Positions 8,010-15,545 of a stretch of 25,764 bases of DNA are shown here, in pieces. The DNA is from Bacillota bacterium (lineage in GTDB: Bacteria; Bacillota; Clostridia; Acetivibrionales; JANLFN01). Position 1 is the stretch's first letter. Each line of letters begins with the position of its first letter. A program made the position numbers and the translations under genes. The notes under the pieces were generated by a model. The model worked only from the letters and a program-made list of their open reading frames with translations. It did no database searches and was not told the DNA's origin. Where the stretch lies: contig JAEWTV010000059.1 of assembly GCA_023397675.1 (NCBI GenBank), positions 1 to 25,764 on the forward strand, given 5' to 3'.

Positions 8010-8678
8010 ATGAGCAGAGTAGGTTCTGAGATTGGAAGATTGAGAAGAGAAAAGGGAATGACTCAAAAGCAGCTTGGAAAGCTTGTTGGAGTATCTGAAA
8101 GCTTCATTGAAGAGGTAGAAACGGGTAAAAAGGTATTGAACGGGGCTCTTTTTTCCCGAATAATCAAATTACTTGGGCAGGAAGAAGATAAATATGAATT
8201 GTACACTGATGAAAAAGCAGAGCCTGGTAAGGAAGTACCTGTCAAATCAATGAAGGTTGTTCCCAAACCGGTTCAGGCAATATGGGATGATGCACTTGCA
8301 GGTGTTTTAAAGTCAATTCCGGTTTATGGATATGACATGGATAAGGTACTGGAAAGCAGGCAGTTGCCCGTAATTTCCAATAAAGTTGAAGGATATCCCA
8401 AAGATAAGGTGTTCTATCTTAAAATATCAGACGATGATATGTCAGGCTTCAGAATTATGAAGGGTGATGTTGCACTGGCATACTCAAATCAGGAAATAGA
8501 AAAAGATGCAATATACCTTATTGAACTTAAGGGAAAACGTATGGTAAGGCAAATAAAAAAGCTGGGCGGAGATAAACTGCTGCTGGTAAGCAACAGTGGA
8601 AATCTCGGGACTGAAATGACCACTGTTAAGGAAATCAAAGTGCTTGCCAAGCTTATCAAACTGGAAATAATTCTTTAA
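8010..8678 (+). CDS. XRE-family regulator with degenerate S24 (LexA/CI-like) peptidase domain
   Basis: A 222-residue DNA-binding protein. Residues 5-57 form a Cro/CI-type helix-turn-helix (IGRLRREKGMTQKQLGKLVG, then VSESFIEEVETGKK). Residues 134-222 look like an S24 peptidase fold, with FYLKISDDDMSGF (135-147), MKGDVALAY and GKRMVRQIKK. In active LexA/CI-like proteins the catalytic Ser sits in the GDSM motif; here that position is Asp143 in DDDM. The catalytic Lys, in a TVKRL-type motif, is Arg180 in MVRQI. Both residues of the Ser-Lys dyad are therefore absent, so RecA-stimulated self-cleavage is not expected. The domain may act only in dimerisation or as a ligand sensor. It follows the Cys-rich gene at 24 nt and overlaps the convergent SDR gene by 4 bp at its stop. 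Confidence 0.85.
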   Translation: MSRVGSEIGRLRREKGMTQKQLGKLVGVSESFIEEVETGKKVLNGALFSRIIKLLGQEEDKYELYTDEKAEPGKEVPVKSMKVVPKPVQAIWDDALAGVLKSIPVYGYDMDKVLESRQLPVISNKVEGYPKDKVFYLKISDDDMSGFRIMKGDVALAYSNQEIEKDAIYLIELKGKRMVRQIKKLGGDKLLLVSNSGNLGTEMTTVKEIKVLAKLIKLEIIL

Positions 8679-9436
8679 ATAGAGGGCATTACGTTGCCAC
8701 CAGATACAGGAATATATGCACCTGTAATAAAGCTTGCCAAGTCTGATGCCAGGAAGGCAACAACATTGGCGATTTCCTGATCTGTTCCGCGCCTTCTTAA
8801 TGGCACGCCGGCTTCATATTCTTCAGTACCGGGGGTTTTGGCAGTGCGGTCCTTTTCACTTATAGTCCAGCCTGGAGCAACTTGATTAACGGTAATCCCA
8901 TAGCCTCCGATTTCTTTGGCTAGAACTCTGAAAATACCGTCCATTCCCCTTTTGCCTGCAACGTAGGCTGACTGGGTAGGAAAGCTTTGTATGGAGCACT
9001 CTGTGTTTATTCCTATGAATCTGCCGTAGTTTTTCTTTATCATATACGGTACAAAGGTTTTTGCCATATAAACACTCTGCATTACGCAGGAACGGAATTG
9101 ACTTTCATAATCCTCAGGAGCTTGTTCAAGAAGATTTGTCCATTTATACTGGATTACTGCGTTATCCACAACAATATCAGGTGCCTTGAATTTTTCCACA
9201 ATGTTTTTTTCCATCTGCCTGATTGAATCAAAATTGGTTATATCAGCTTGAACGGCAATTGCCTTGCGTCCAAGCACAGTTACATCCTTTAAAAGCAATT
9301 CTGCTTTTTCCTCTTTACTGTGATAGTTTATTATTATATCTGCTCCACACTGGGCGAGTGTACGGACCATAACTCTGCCAAGCTCTCCGGTTGCCCCAGT
9401 GACAAGTGCTGTTCTGTTTGATAAGTTTATATTCAT
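8675..9436 (-). CDS. Short-chain dehydrogenase/reductase (SDR), classical fold
   Basis: A 253-residue NAD(P)-dependent oxidoreductase related to 3-oxoacyl-ACP reductases. The cofactor motif TGATGELG is at residues 13-20, the Tyr/Lys pair of YVAGK at 158/162, and the substrate-loop VAPGWT is present. The C-terminus FITGAYIPVSGGN is typical of the family. Two motifs are unusual: the structural NNAG is replaced by DNAV (91-94), and the catalytic Ser position (13 residues before Tyr158) is Thr145. The enzyme may still work with Thr, but its substrate cannot be named. The ATG has GAGGT 5-6 nt upstream on the minus strand. It lies downstream of the VCBS-like gene but is separated by a terminator, so it probably has its own promoter. 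Confidence 0.88.
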   Translation of the reverse strand: MNINLSNRTALVTGATGELGRVMVRTLAQCGADIIINYHSKEEKAELLLKDVTVLGRKAIAVQADITNFDSIRQMEKNIVEKFKAPDIVVDNAVIQYKWTNLLEQAPEDYESQFRSCVMQSVYMAKTFVPYMIKKNYGRFIGINTECSIQSFPTQSAYVAGKRGMDGIFRVLAKEIGGYGITVNQVAPGWTISEKDRTAKTPGTEEYEAGVPLRRRGTDQEIANVVAFLASDLASFITGAYIPVSGGNVMPSI

Positions 9437-9498
9437 AATAACCTCAAGTTTTTTATTTTATATTATCATAATACAAACCCTATTTAAATATTGCATGC

Positions 9499-9530
9499 AA
9501 AAAGGAGACAGCTTTGGTAAAGCCATCTCC
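9499..9530 (-). terminator. Rho-independent terminator of the VCBS-like gene (minus strand)
   Basis: Read on the minus strand, GGAGATGGCTTT pairs with AAAGCTGTCTCC across an ACC loop, a 12-bp stem with two wobble pairs, followed by TTTTT (9503-9499). It begins 15 nt past the stop codon of the gene at 9545-10558. Confidence 0.85.
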
Positions 9531-9544
9531 CTGGTACAGACTAA

Positions 9545-10558
9545 TTATTTTGATATACTGTCTTTGAGTGAGTTAAACCTGTCTTTTAGGGCTGATGTTT
9601 TATCATAACTGATACCTACATCTATTGCTGAATTTGCATCAATGATGAAATTAGACTTCACAAGGGCATTTGCAAAGTTATACCAATTTGTTGCAGAATA
9701 CGGAGACTGACGCAATTTTTCTGCAAAAAATGGGGTAACACTGTTGCGGTAGTAGTTTGGATATTTTTCTGCTCTCTCAAGTTCAAGTCCGTTCCATTTG
9801 TATAAGTCTATATTGTATGTGCCAGCATCTTCCTTTTCCCATATCGCAAGATGTGGACTTGCAAGGTTATTGTTTCTGTTGGACGGCATAATTACTTCAA
9901 AGTTGTTGTATGCTCTACTAAACATTTCGTTTGCACGGTTTCTTGAAAGTGAATATCCATAAAGCTGTCCTGCATTTTTACCAGAAACAACCCCCAGGAG
10001 TAACTGCTTTCTGCCTTCACCGGCAATATCTGCAAAAGCTCTGAAATTTAATGAGTCATATTCGGGATTATTGATTTCAGACAGCTTAATCCACCGTTCA
10101 TCCTGCTTTTTTAGTATAACAGTTCTAATTCCGTTAGCAGATTTATATGATGCAATCAATTCCTTGTTTTTATCGCCATCAATATCGGATAGCTGAATTC
10201 TCCCTGCATTTGCAGGGTACCTTGGTTTAAGTAGCTCGGAACCCTCAGGTATGAATTCCTTTAATATGTTTGAATAGTTTTCTTTTTTATTACTGCTTGT
10301 AATTCTTGAAATGCTTGATGACAATCCTTTAAATATCATCTGAAACGGGTTAGAGCCAGGTGTATTCACGCTTTTTACCGGACGTTTTGCCGGGCGTAGC
10401 TTGAAAACAGGTCTTGATTTGTAGTTTGAACCATTAGTTGTGTATTTTAAGTTGAATGGATTAAAGGTTGAATTGTTCCTAGTTGTTGCTGTTCTATTAT
10501 ATTTGGTGAGCAGAGCTCTTCCAGCTATTACAAGTCCGGCTATCTGAAGTGGAATCAT
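9545..10558 (-). CDS. VCBS/FG-GAP-like repeat protein, unknown function
   Basis: A 337-residue protein. A short hydrophobic N-terminus (residues 2-17, IPLQIAGLVIAGRALL) could be a membrane anchor or uncleaved signal. It is followed by a basic, Asn/Ser-rich linker to about residue 95. The middle contains at least one FG-GAP/VCBS-like blade with a calcium-binding-like loop, LSDIDGDKNKELIASY (about 122-137), and a second related strand pattern FADIAGEGRKQLLLGVV (about 172-188). Such blades form beta-propellers in surface and regulatory proteins of clostridia. The C-terminal 60 residues (EKLRQSPYSATNWYNFANAL) look helical, possibly TPR-like. GGAGGAG is well placed upstream of the ATG. It is monocistronic given the downstream terminator. 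No enzymatic motif was seen. Confidence 0.75.
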   Translation of the reverse strand: MIPLQIAGLVIAGRALLTKYNRTATTRNNSTFNPFNLKYTTNGSNYKSRPVFKLRPAKRPVKSVNTPGSNPFQMIFKGLSSSISRITSSNKKENYSNILKEFIPEGSELLKPRYPANAGRIQLSDIDGDKNKELIASYKSANGIRTVILKKQDERWIKLSEINNPEYDSLNFRAFADIAGEGRKQLLLGVVSGKNAGQLYGYSLSRNRANEMFSRAYNNFEVIMPSNRNNNLASPHLAIWEKEDAGTYNIDLYKWNGLELERAEKYPNYYRNSVTPFFAEKLRQSPYSATNWYNFANALVKSNFIIDANSAIDVGISYDKTSALKDRFNSLKDSISK

Positions 10559-10594
10559 TATTTGTTTCTCTCCTCCAATACATTTCCTGTTGAT

Positions 10595-10623
10595 AGTATA
10601 TGCTGTGGTTTAAAAAAGGTTAA
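10595..10623 (-). promoter_or_regulatory. Possible promoter of the VCBS-like gene
   Basis: On the minus strand TTAACC (10623-10618) and TATACT (10600-10595) are spaced by 17 nt, 36 nt upstream of the start codon. The -10 is good and the -35 is only moderate. Confidence 0.4.
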
Positions 10624-10671
10624 AAATAAATGGTTATAATATAAAATATTTACAATTACGGGAAATTTTGA

Positions 10672-10700
10672 TTGCAACATGAAATTTCGTGTGATACTAT
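10672..10700 (+). promoter_or_regulatory. Candidate promoter of the zinc-ribbon gene
   Basis: TTGCAA (10672-10677) and TACTAT (10695-10700) are spaced by 17 nt. Transcription would start near 10707, giving a leader of about 115 nt that contains an inverted repeat overlapping the ribosome binding site. Confidence 0.5.
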
Positions 10701-10753
10701 ATTAATGTTAGACACTATATATTGATGGATTGACCTTTTACAGACAAAGCATT

Positions 10754-10807
10754 CCTTATTATATCGGAGTGATAGTCCAGGAATTGTGTGATCCAAATAT
10801 AATAAGG
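10754..10807 (+). promoter_or_regulatory. Leader hairpin that can sequester the ribosome binding site
   Basis: CCTTATTATA (10754-10763) is perfectly complementary to TATAATAAGG (10798-10807). The second arm overlaps the AAGGAGG ribosome binding site (10804-10810) of the zinc-ribbon gene. An inner GGA/TCC pairing (10766-10768 with 10792-10794) could extend it. The stem is almost all A-U, so it would be temperature-sensitive or easily opened by a factor. The regulatory role is inferred. Confidence 0.5.
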
Positions 10808-10821
10808 AGGGTATATAGGAC

Positions 10822-11010
10822 ATGGCAGACAAGGTATTGACCTGCAAGGATTGTAACACACAGTTCGTTTTTACAGAAAATGAACAGGCTTTTTACAAGG
10901 AAAAGGGTTTTGAAAATGAACCACAAAGATGTGCTGATTGCAGAAGGGCAAGAAAGCAACAGAGAAACAACAATAGCAACAGAAGCAGAAGCTTCGGCAA
11001 TAGGTGGTAA
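10822..11010 (+). CDS. Small zinc-ribbon protein (zf-trcl/CxxC-x-CxxC family)
   Basis: A 62-residue protein with the pattern VLTCKDCNTQFVFTENEQAF, then RCADCRRARKQQ. The two CxxC knuckles (residues 8 and 11, 37 and 40) form the expected four-Cys zinc site of the short 'probable zinc-ribbon' family common in clostridia. The C-terminus is rich in Arg, Asn and Ser (about residues 41-60), suggesting nucleic-acid binding. Its cellular function is not established as far as I know. ATG at 10822 has AAGGAGG at 10804-10810, a longer than usual spacing of 11. It is a single gene, with its own promoter and a strong terminator, convergent with the histidine kinase gene. Confidence 0.85.
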   Translation: MADKVLTCKDCNTQFVFTENEQAFYKEKGFENEPQRCADCRRARKQQRNNNSNRSRSFGNRW

Positions 11011-11041
11011 AAAATTAGGGAGAGTAGCACTCTCCCTTTTA
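11011..11041. terminator. Bidirectional terminator between zinc-ribbon and histidine kinase genes
   Basis: AGGGAGAGT (11017-11025) and ACTCTCCCT (11029-11037) form a perfect 9-bp stem with a 3-nt loop. A T run follows on the plus strand (11037-11040), and an A run (11009-11014) supplies a U tract on the minus strand. It therefore serves both convergent genes. Confidence 0.9.
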
Positions 11042-11047
11042 ATATGT

Positions 11048-13243
11048 TTATTTATTGTAATACTTTAGTAAACAGGAAAATAACTTTTCAGATTTCACAG
11101 GTTTTGTCAAATAATCATCCATACCGCACTCAAAGCACTTTTTACGGTCTTCTTCGGTGGCATTCGCTGTCAAGGCTACTATAGGAATGTGTTTCCCTGT
11201 ATTTTCCTCTTCCCTTCGAATCAGAAGAGTTGCTCTATATCCATCCATTTCAGGCATTTGAATATCCATTAGTATAAGGTCATACGAATGTGTTTTTAAT
11301 TTTTCCAGAACTTTTAAGCCATTATCTACCAAATCAACAGTGCAGTGTTTCCGTTCAAGCAGCTTCATAAGGAATAGCTGATTCACCTTATTATCCTCTG
11401 CAACAAGAATGCTCATATCTATTATTTTTTCTTGAATTTCGGAGTCTTCTTCCAGAAGGCTTGCGGCTGTCCTGCTTGTTTTATAAAGCGGAATTGTAAA
11501 ACTGAAAGTGCTCCCTTTATCAGGTTCGCTTTCAACTTGAATTTGACCGCCCATAAGATGTACAAGGTTTTTTACTATTGTAAGCCCCAGCCCTGTACCT
11601 CCATATTTCCTAGTTGTTGCACTGTCCAGCTGTTTGAAGCTTTCAAAAAGGTTGCCTATCTTGTTCTTAGGGATTCCTATACCTGTATCTGAAACTGAAA
11701 AATTTAGCTCTACAATATCTTTCGTCTCTTTCATTTTCTTAAGACTTGTTTTTACTGATCCTTCTGAAGTAAACTTAAATGCATTACCAATGAGGTTTAT
11801 TAAAATCTGCCTCAACCTTACAGGGTCACCGAGAACTGTGTCGGGAACATCCCAGTCAATGTCAAGCAGCAGGCTGATATCCTTTTCTTCCTTCATATAA
11901 AGGAACGAATTCATAATGGTAGACATTAAATCTTTTAAATTAAATACTGTCTTCTCGAGCTCCATTTTTTGTGCTTCAATTTTTGAAAAATCAAGTATGT
12001 CATTAATAATCTCAAGCAAAGAGTTGGCTGAATATTTTATGGATTTAAGATACTCATACTCCTCGCTGTTGAGGTTAGCTGTTTCAAGGAGGTGTGCCAT
12101 TCCTATGATACCATTAAGCGGGGTTCTTATCTCATGACTCATTGATGCAAGAAATGCACTTTTAGACTTGTTCGCTTCTTCAGCTGCTTTTCGGGCTTCA
12201 TTGAGTTTTTTCATACTTTCATCAAGGCTGCTTATATCATGCATTATAATAAATTTACCGTTAACATTGCTCTTGCTATCAAAAAGGGGATGTATTTTGA
12301 AGTTGAAGTATTTCTTGTGGCCTTCTACTTCCAGTGATATTTTCTTATTTGTCCGTACCGAATACATGTGTTTTTCAAAAACAGTACTGAAATCTCCAAC
12401 TGTAGTTAAGAATTGCTCTCCTATTATATTTTCACTGTTTTTGCACAATGTCTTTTTGCCTGCTGAATTGATATCAATTATTCTATCCTTGCTGTCAAGT
12501 ACCACAATAATCTCATCCATGCTTTCTATGACCTTTTCACGTGCAGCAGGCACCAGGTCAAAGAGCTTGTATTTGTACATTGCCCAGAAAAACATAATTC
12601 CTGTTATTATAAATGAAAAAACAGATTGATCAACTATTGTAGGTAAGATATTGAATGTATAAATTAAATTCCCTATAAAAGGAACCAAGGCACCAAGACC
12701 CATAATAATAGACTGCTTTCGGTATATTGCAGGCTGCCTGATTAGATTCCTGATAAGTAGAACGGCTCCTATAACAAAGAGGGCATAAGAATAAAAGGTA
12801 TGTATAAAGAACCATATTCCGTAATCGGGGTCGGTTATATTAAACACACCAACCTTGATATACTTCATTTTAGTTTGGAATAAATGGTGTAGACTATTTG
12901 TAAATACAATTATTATTGTTATAACCGGAAAAATATATAACAGAACGATTTTTTTATTATTAATATATTTTCCGGGATTTGTGTAACGTATTGAAAAAGT
13001 AACCCATAACACTGGTATTAGCGAAACTCCAATGTATGCAAACTTGTCCCAAAAGAGTTTCATCGTGGTATCTTCACAAAGAGCTGATATAAGGTCAGAC
13101 AGGCTCCACAGCACAACCATTATAAATAATACTGCCATTGATCTGGCTGTTTCATTATGACGTTTAATAAACAATACTACCAGCATTAATGATATTACTA
13201 TAGATATTACTGAAGTAATAGAATATAAATTGGAATAGAGCAT
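11048..13243 (-). CDS. Hybrid sensor histidine kinase (7TM-PAS-HisKA-HATPase-REC)
   Basis: A 731-residue membrane sensor kinase. Residues 1-225 hold about seven hydrophobic segments, matching the HisKA_7TM sensor region. A PAS-like domain follows (about 235-340: IDINSAGKKTL and FIIMHDISSL), then a short coiled coil (about 341-362). The HisKA domain has phospho-acceptor His370 in SHEIRTPLNG. The ATPase has the N box NLIGNAFKF (Asn487), G1 DTGIG (519-523), F box, and G2 GGTGLGL (548-554). A C-terminal receiver domain has acidic Glu616/Asp617, phospho-acceptor Asp660 in LILMDIQMPEMDG, Thr692 and Lys714. No DNA-binding or Hpt domain is attached, so the phosphate must pass to an unlinked partner. 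GGAGGT lies just upstream of the ATG. It is divergent from the hydrogenase-like operon, so a regulatory link is possible but unproven. Confidence 0.95.
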   Translation of the reverse strand: MLYSNLYSITSVISIVISLMLVVLFIKRHNETARSMAVLFIMVVLWSLSDLISALCEDTTMKLFWDKFAYIGVSLIPVLWVTFSIRYTNPGKYINNKKIVLLYIFPVITIIIVFTNSLHHLFQTKMKYIKVGVFNITDPDYGIWFFIHTFYSYALFVIGAVLLIRNLIRQPAIYRKQSIIMGLGALVPFIGNLIYTFNILPTIVDQSVFSFIITGIMFFWAMYKYKLFDLVPAAREKVIESMDEIIVVLDSKDRIIDINSAGKKTLCKNSENIIGEQFLTTVGDFSTVFEKHMYSVRTNKKISLEVEGHKKYFNFKIHPLFDSKSNVNGKFIIMHDISSLDESMKKLNEARKAAEEANKSKSAFLASMSHEIRTPLNGIIGMAHLLETANLNSEEYEYLKSIKYSANSLLEIINDILDFSKIEAQKMELEKTVFNLKDLMSTIMNSFLYMKEEKDISLLLDIDWDVPDTVLGDPVRLRQILINLIGNAFKFTSEGSVKTSLKKMKETKDIVELNFSVSDTGIGIPKNKIGNLFESFKQLDSATTRKYGGTGLGLTIVKNLVHLMGGQIQVESEPDKGSTFSFTIPLYKTSRTAASLLEEDSEIQEKIIDMSILVAEDNKVNQLFLMKLLERKHCTVDLVDNGLKVLEKLKTHSYDLILMDIQMPEMDGYRATLLIRREEENTGKHIPIVALTANATEEDRKKCFECGMDDYLTKPVKSEKLFSCLLKYYNK

Positions 13244-13403
13244 ACATTACCTCCGTATACCTATTAAATTCAACATAATATGCCTTATTTCCTGCAAAAA
13301 CACTGTAAAAAAAGAATAATTATTATTTTATATCAGAAGACGATTTTTTTCGGACTTTAGACCATATCTGCATGTATTTTACCTTAAGGGCTGTCTATCA
13401 AGG

Positions 13404-13432
13404 TTGACTGATGAGGCATTGAGTGATAATCT
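13404..13432 (+). promoter_or_regulatory. Candidate promoter of the hydrogenase-like (Ehr) operon
   Basis: TTGACT (13404-13409) and TAATCT (13427-13432) are spaced by 17 nt, about 50 nt before the start codon. The -35 is one base from consensus; the -10 is weaker. The rest of the 240-nt divergent region (13244-13483) shows A/T-rich DNA with no other clear feature. Confidence 0.45.
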
Positions 13433-13483
13433 TATGTACTGTGTTGTTTATAATTGTATTTGTATTTATTGGGGGCTTTTAAA

Positions 13484-15529
13484 TTGTTTTTTGATGCTTC
13501 AGTTCTTTTTATGGCTGTAATCGGTTCATTTGCTGCTGCTGCCATATCATCCATTATATTTAATAAAAATAATAAACTGGCTAATGTAATTCCAAATTTA
13601 TTTTGTATCTTAGGCGCGGCAACTGGAATCGTTCTTGCATTACAGCATATTTTAGGATCAAACAATAAAATAGATGTATTGGATTTAAAAATGCCTGTGG
13701 ATTTAATTTCGATACATATTAAGCTTGATGGCTTGTCTGCCTTTTTTATACTTGCTCTCTCAGTTTTGGTTTTATGTGTATCAATATATTCTATTGGATA
13801 TCTCAAACACTATTATGAAAAGAAAAATATCGGACTGTTTAATTTCCTTTACAGTACCTTTATTATTTCAATTTTATGTGTTTTAACAGCAGGGAACATG
13901 ATATTTTTCTTCATTTCATGGGAAGTAATGTCCATGGTATCCTATTTTCTTGTAGTGTTTGAATCTGAAAACAAGGAGACCCGTAAAGCTGGCAACCTTT
14001 ACATTATTATGATGCATGTGGGAACATCTTTCCTTTTGCTGGCATTTATGATTTTGTACAGTCACAGCGGTTCTTTCGATATGTCGGGGCACGCTGGAGA
14101 TATGACTGGACTTGTAAGAGGCATTGTTTTTATCCTGTTCTTAATTGGATTTGGTACCAAAGCCGGAATTATTCCCTTACATATATGGCTTCCATATGCG
14201 CATCCGGCAGCTTCAAGCAATGTTTCAGCCCTCATGTCGGGAATTATGATTAAAACAGCAATATACGGTATTATAAGGTTTATTATAGGCTATCTGGGAG
14301 TACAGGCCTTGTGGTGGGGAATAGTAATTCTTGTAATCGGGGCTTTGTCAACAATTCTGAGTGTTGCTTATGCTCTTATGTCAAACAATATAAAACGGCT
14401 CCTAGCTTACAGCAGTATTGAAAACATAGGTATAATCCTCATAGGCCTTGGAGTTGCCATGATAGCAATATCTCAAAATAACATGGTTCTATTTTCACTT
14501 GCAATTGTTGCTTCACTGTTTCATACCTTTAACCATGCACTATTTAAAGGGGGACTTTTCCTCGGAGCAGGTTCAATACAGTACTCAACACATACAAAGG
14601 ATATGGAGGAGCTTGGAGGGCTGGCTAAAAAAATGCCGTACACCTCGGTCTTTATGCTTTGTTTTTCACTTGCAATCTGTGCTATAGTTCCATTTAACGG
14701 ATTTATAGGTGAGTGGTTCACATATCAGTCGCTTTTCATGAATATTTCTTCAGGTTCAGCAGGTCTTAATATTGTGAATATATTCTGTGTAGCGGCAATG
14801 GCAATGGCAGGTGCAATGGCTTTGGCCTGTTTTGTAAAGCTTTATGGAATCTCATTTTTGGGAAAACCAAGAAGCAATAAGGCTGCTGAAGCAAAAGAAG
14901 TACCTGTTACCATGCGCGCAGGAATGGGGATACTTGCTGCTGCCTGTATGATTTTTGGCTTGTTTCCGTTTATAATTATTAATCTCATAGACAAGGTAAG
15001 CACTTCGCTCGGAGGGGTATCAATAACTGAAAGCCTCCAGGGAAACTTCGCGTTTGTATATTATCCTGTCAAAATTACTGAGGGTTCAATAACTCCGGCT
15101 GCAATATTTGTTCTCGCTGCGGTTCTTGCGTTTGTCGGATATTTTATTATAAGGCTTATTGGTGGTAAAAGCAGCATAAGAAAATATGGAACCTGGGACT
15201 GTGGTTACGAAAATCTGAGCAGCAGGATGCAGTACAGCGCGACGGGATTTTCAAAGCCTTTGAGAATAGTTTTCAGGATTCTTTACAGACCAAGCAGGGA
15301 GCTCCAGGTAAAAGAAGGTATTTCGCCTTATTATCCACGAAGTATGAAGTATGTGGTGAAGACTGAGAAGATTATTGAAAAGTATTTGTACAATCCGGTA
15401 ATACGTTATCTTAAGAATATCTCCAGAAAAATTAAATTTTCAATACAGACCGGTAGCATGCATATGTATCTGCTGTACATTTTTATAGCACTTATAGCTC
15501 TTATGCTTTATAACAGTTTAGCGGTTTAA
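13484..15529 (+). CDS. Antiporter-like membrane subunit, HyfB/HycC type (proton-conducting, NuoL-related)
   Basis: A large membrane subunit of about 681 residues in a group 4 hydrogenase-like complex. It belongs to the proton-conducting family shared with NuoL/M/N and Mrp antiporters. The conserved TM5 Glu is visible in FISWEVMSMVSYF (Glu147) and the TM7 Lys in GFGTKAGIIPLHIWLPYAHP (Lys226); a further Lys is in IMIKTAIYGIIR. After the antiporter core, a C-terminal extension has WDCGYENLSSRMQYSATGFS and RILYRP, typical of HyfB/HycC, then a last hydrophobic helix. I chose TTG at 13484 because GGGGG (13471-13475) is 8 nt upstream; an in-frame TTG at 13454 has no such site. It is the first gene of a six-gene operon and ends 16 nt before the HyfC-like gene. 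It should couple electron flow to proton or sodium translocation. Confidence 0.9.
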   Translation: MFFDASVLFMAVIGSFAAAAISSIIFNKNNKLANVIPNLFCILGAATGIVLALQHILGSNNKIDVLDLKMPVDLISIHIKLDGLSAFFILALSVLVLCVSIYSIGYLKHYYEKKNIGLFNFLYSTFIISILCVLTAGNMIFFFISWEVMSMVSYFLVVFESENKETRKAGNLYIIMMHVGTSFLLLAFMILYSHSGSFDMSGHAGDMTGLVRGIVFILFLIGFGTKAGIIPLHIWLPYAHPAASSNVSALMSGIMIKTAIYGIIRFIIGYLGVQALWWGIVILVIGALSTILSVAYALMSNNIKRLLAYSSIENIGIILIGLGVAMIAISQNNMVLFSLAIVASLFHTFNHALFKGGLFLGAGSIQYSTHTKDMEELGGLAKKMPYTSVFMLCFSLAICAIVPFNGFIGEWFTYQSLFMNISSGSAGLNIVNIFCVAAMAMAGAMALACFVKLYGISFLGKPRSNKAAEAKEVPVTMRAGMGILAAACMIFGLFPFIIINLIDKVSTSLGGVSITESLQGNFAFVYYPVKITEGSITPAAIFVLAAVLAFVGYFIIRLIGGKSSIRKYGTWDCGYENLSSRMQYSATGFSKPLRIVFRILYRPSRELQVKEGISPYYPRSMKYVVKTEKIIEKYLYNPVIRYLKNISRKIKFSIQTGSMHMYLLYIFIALIALMLYNSLAV

Positions 15530-15545
15530 AGGGAGAAGAAAAATA

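Noticed and set aside
12168..12629. A 153-codon plus-strand ORF inside the histidine kinase gene
   Set aside because: It overlaps the PAS and linker region on the opposite strand and has no ribosome binding site or domain.
13454..13483. TTG at 13454 as the start of the HyfB-like gene
   Set aside because: The clear ribosome binding site GGGGG is at 13471-13475, inside that extension and correctly spaced only for TTG at 13484.
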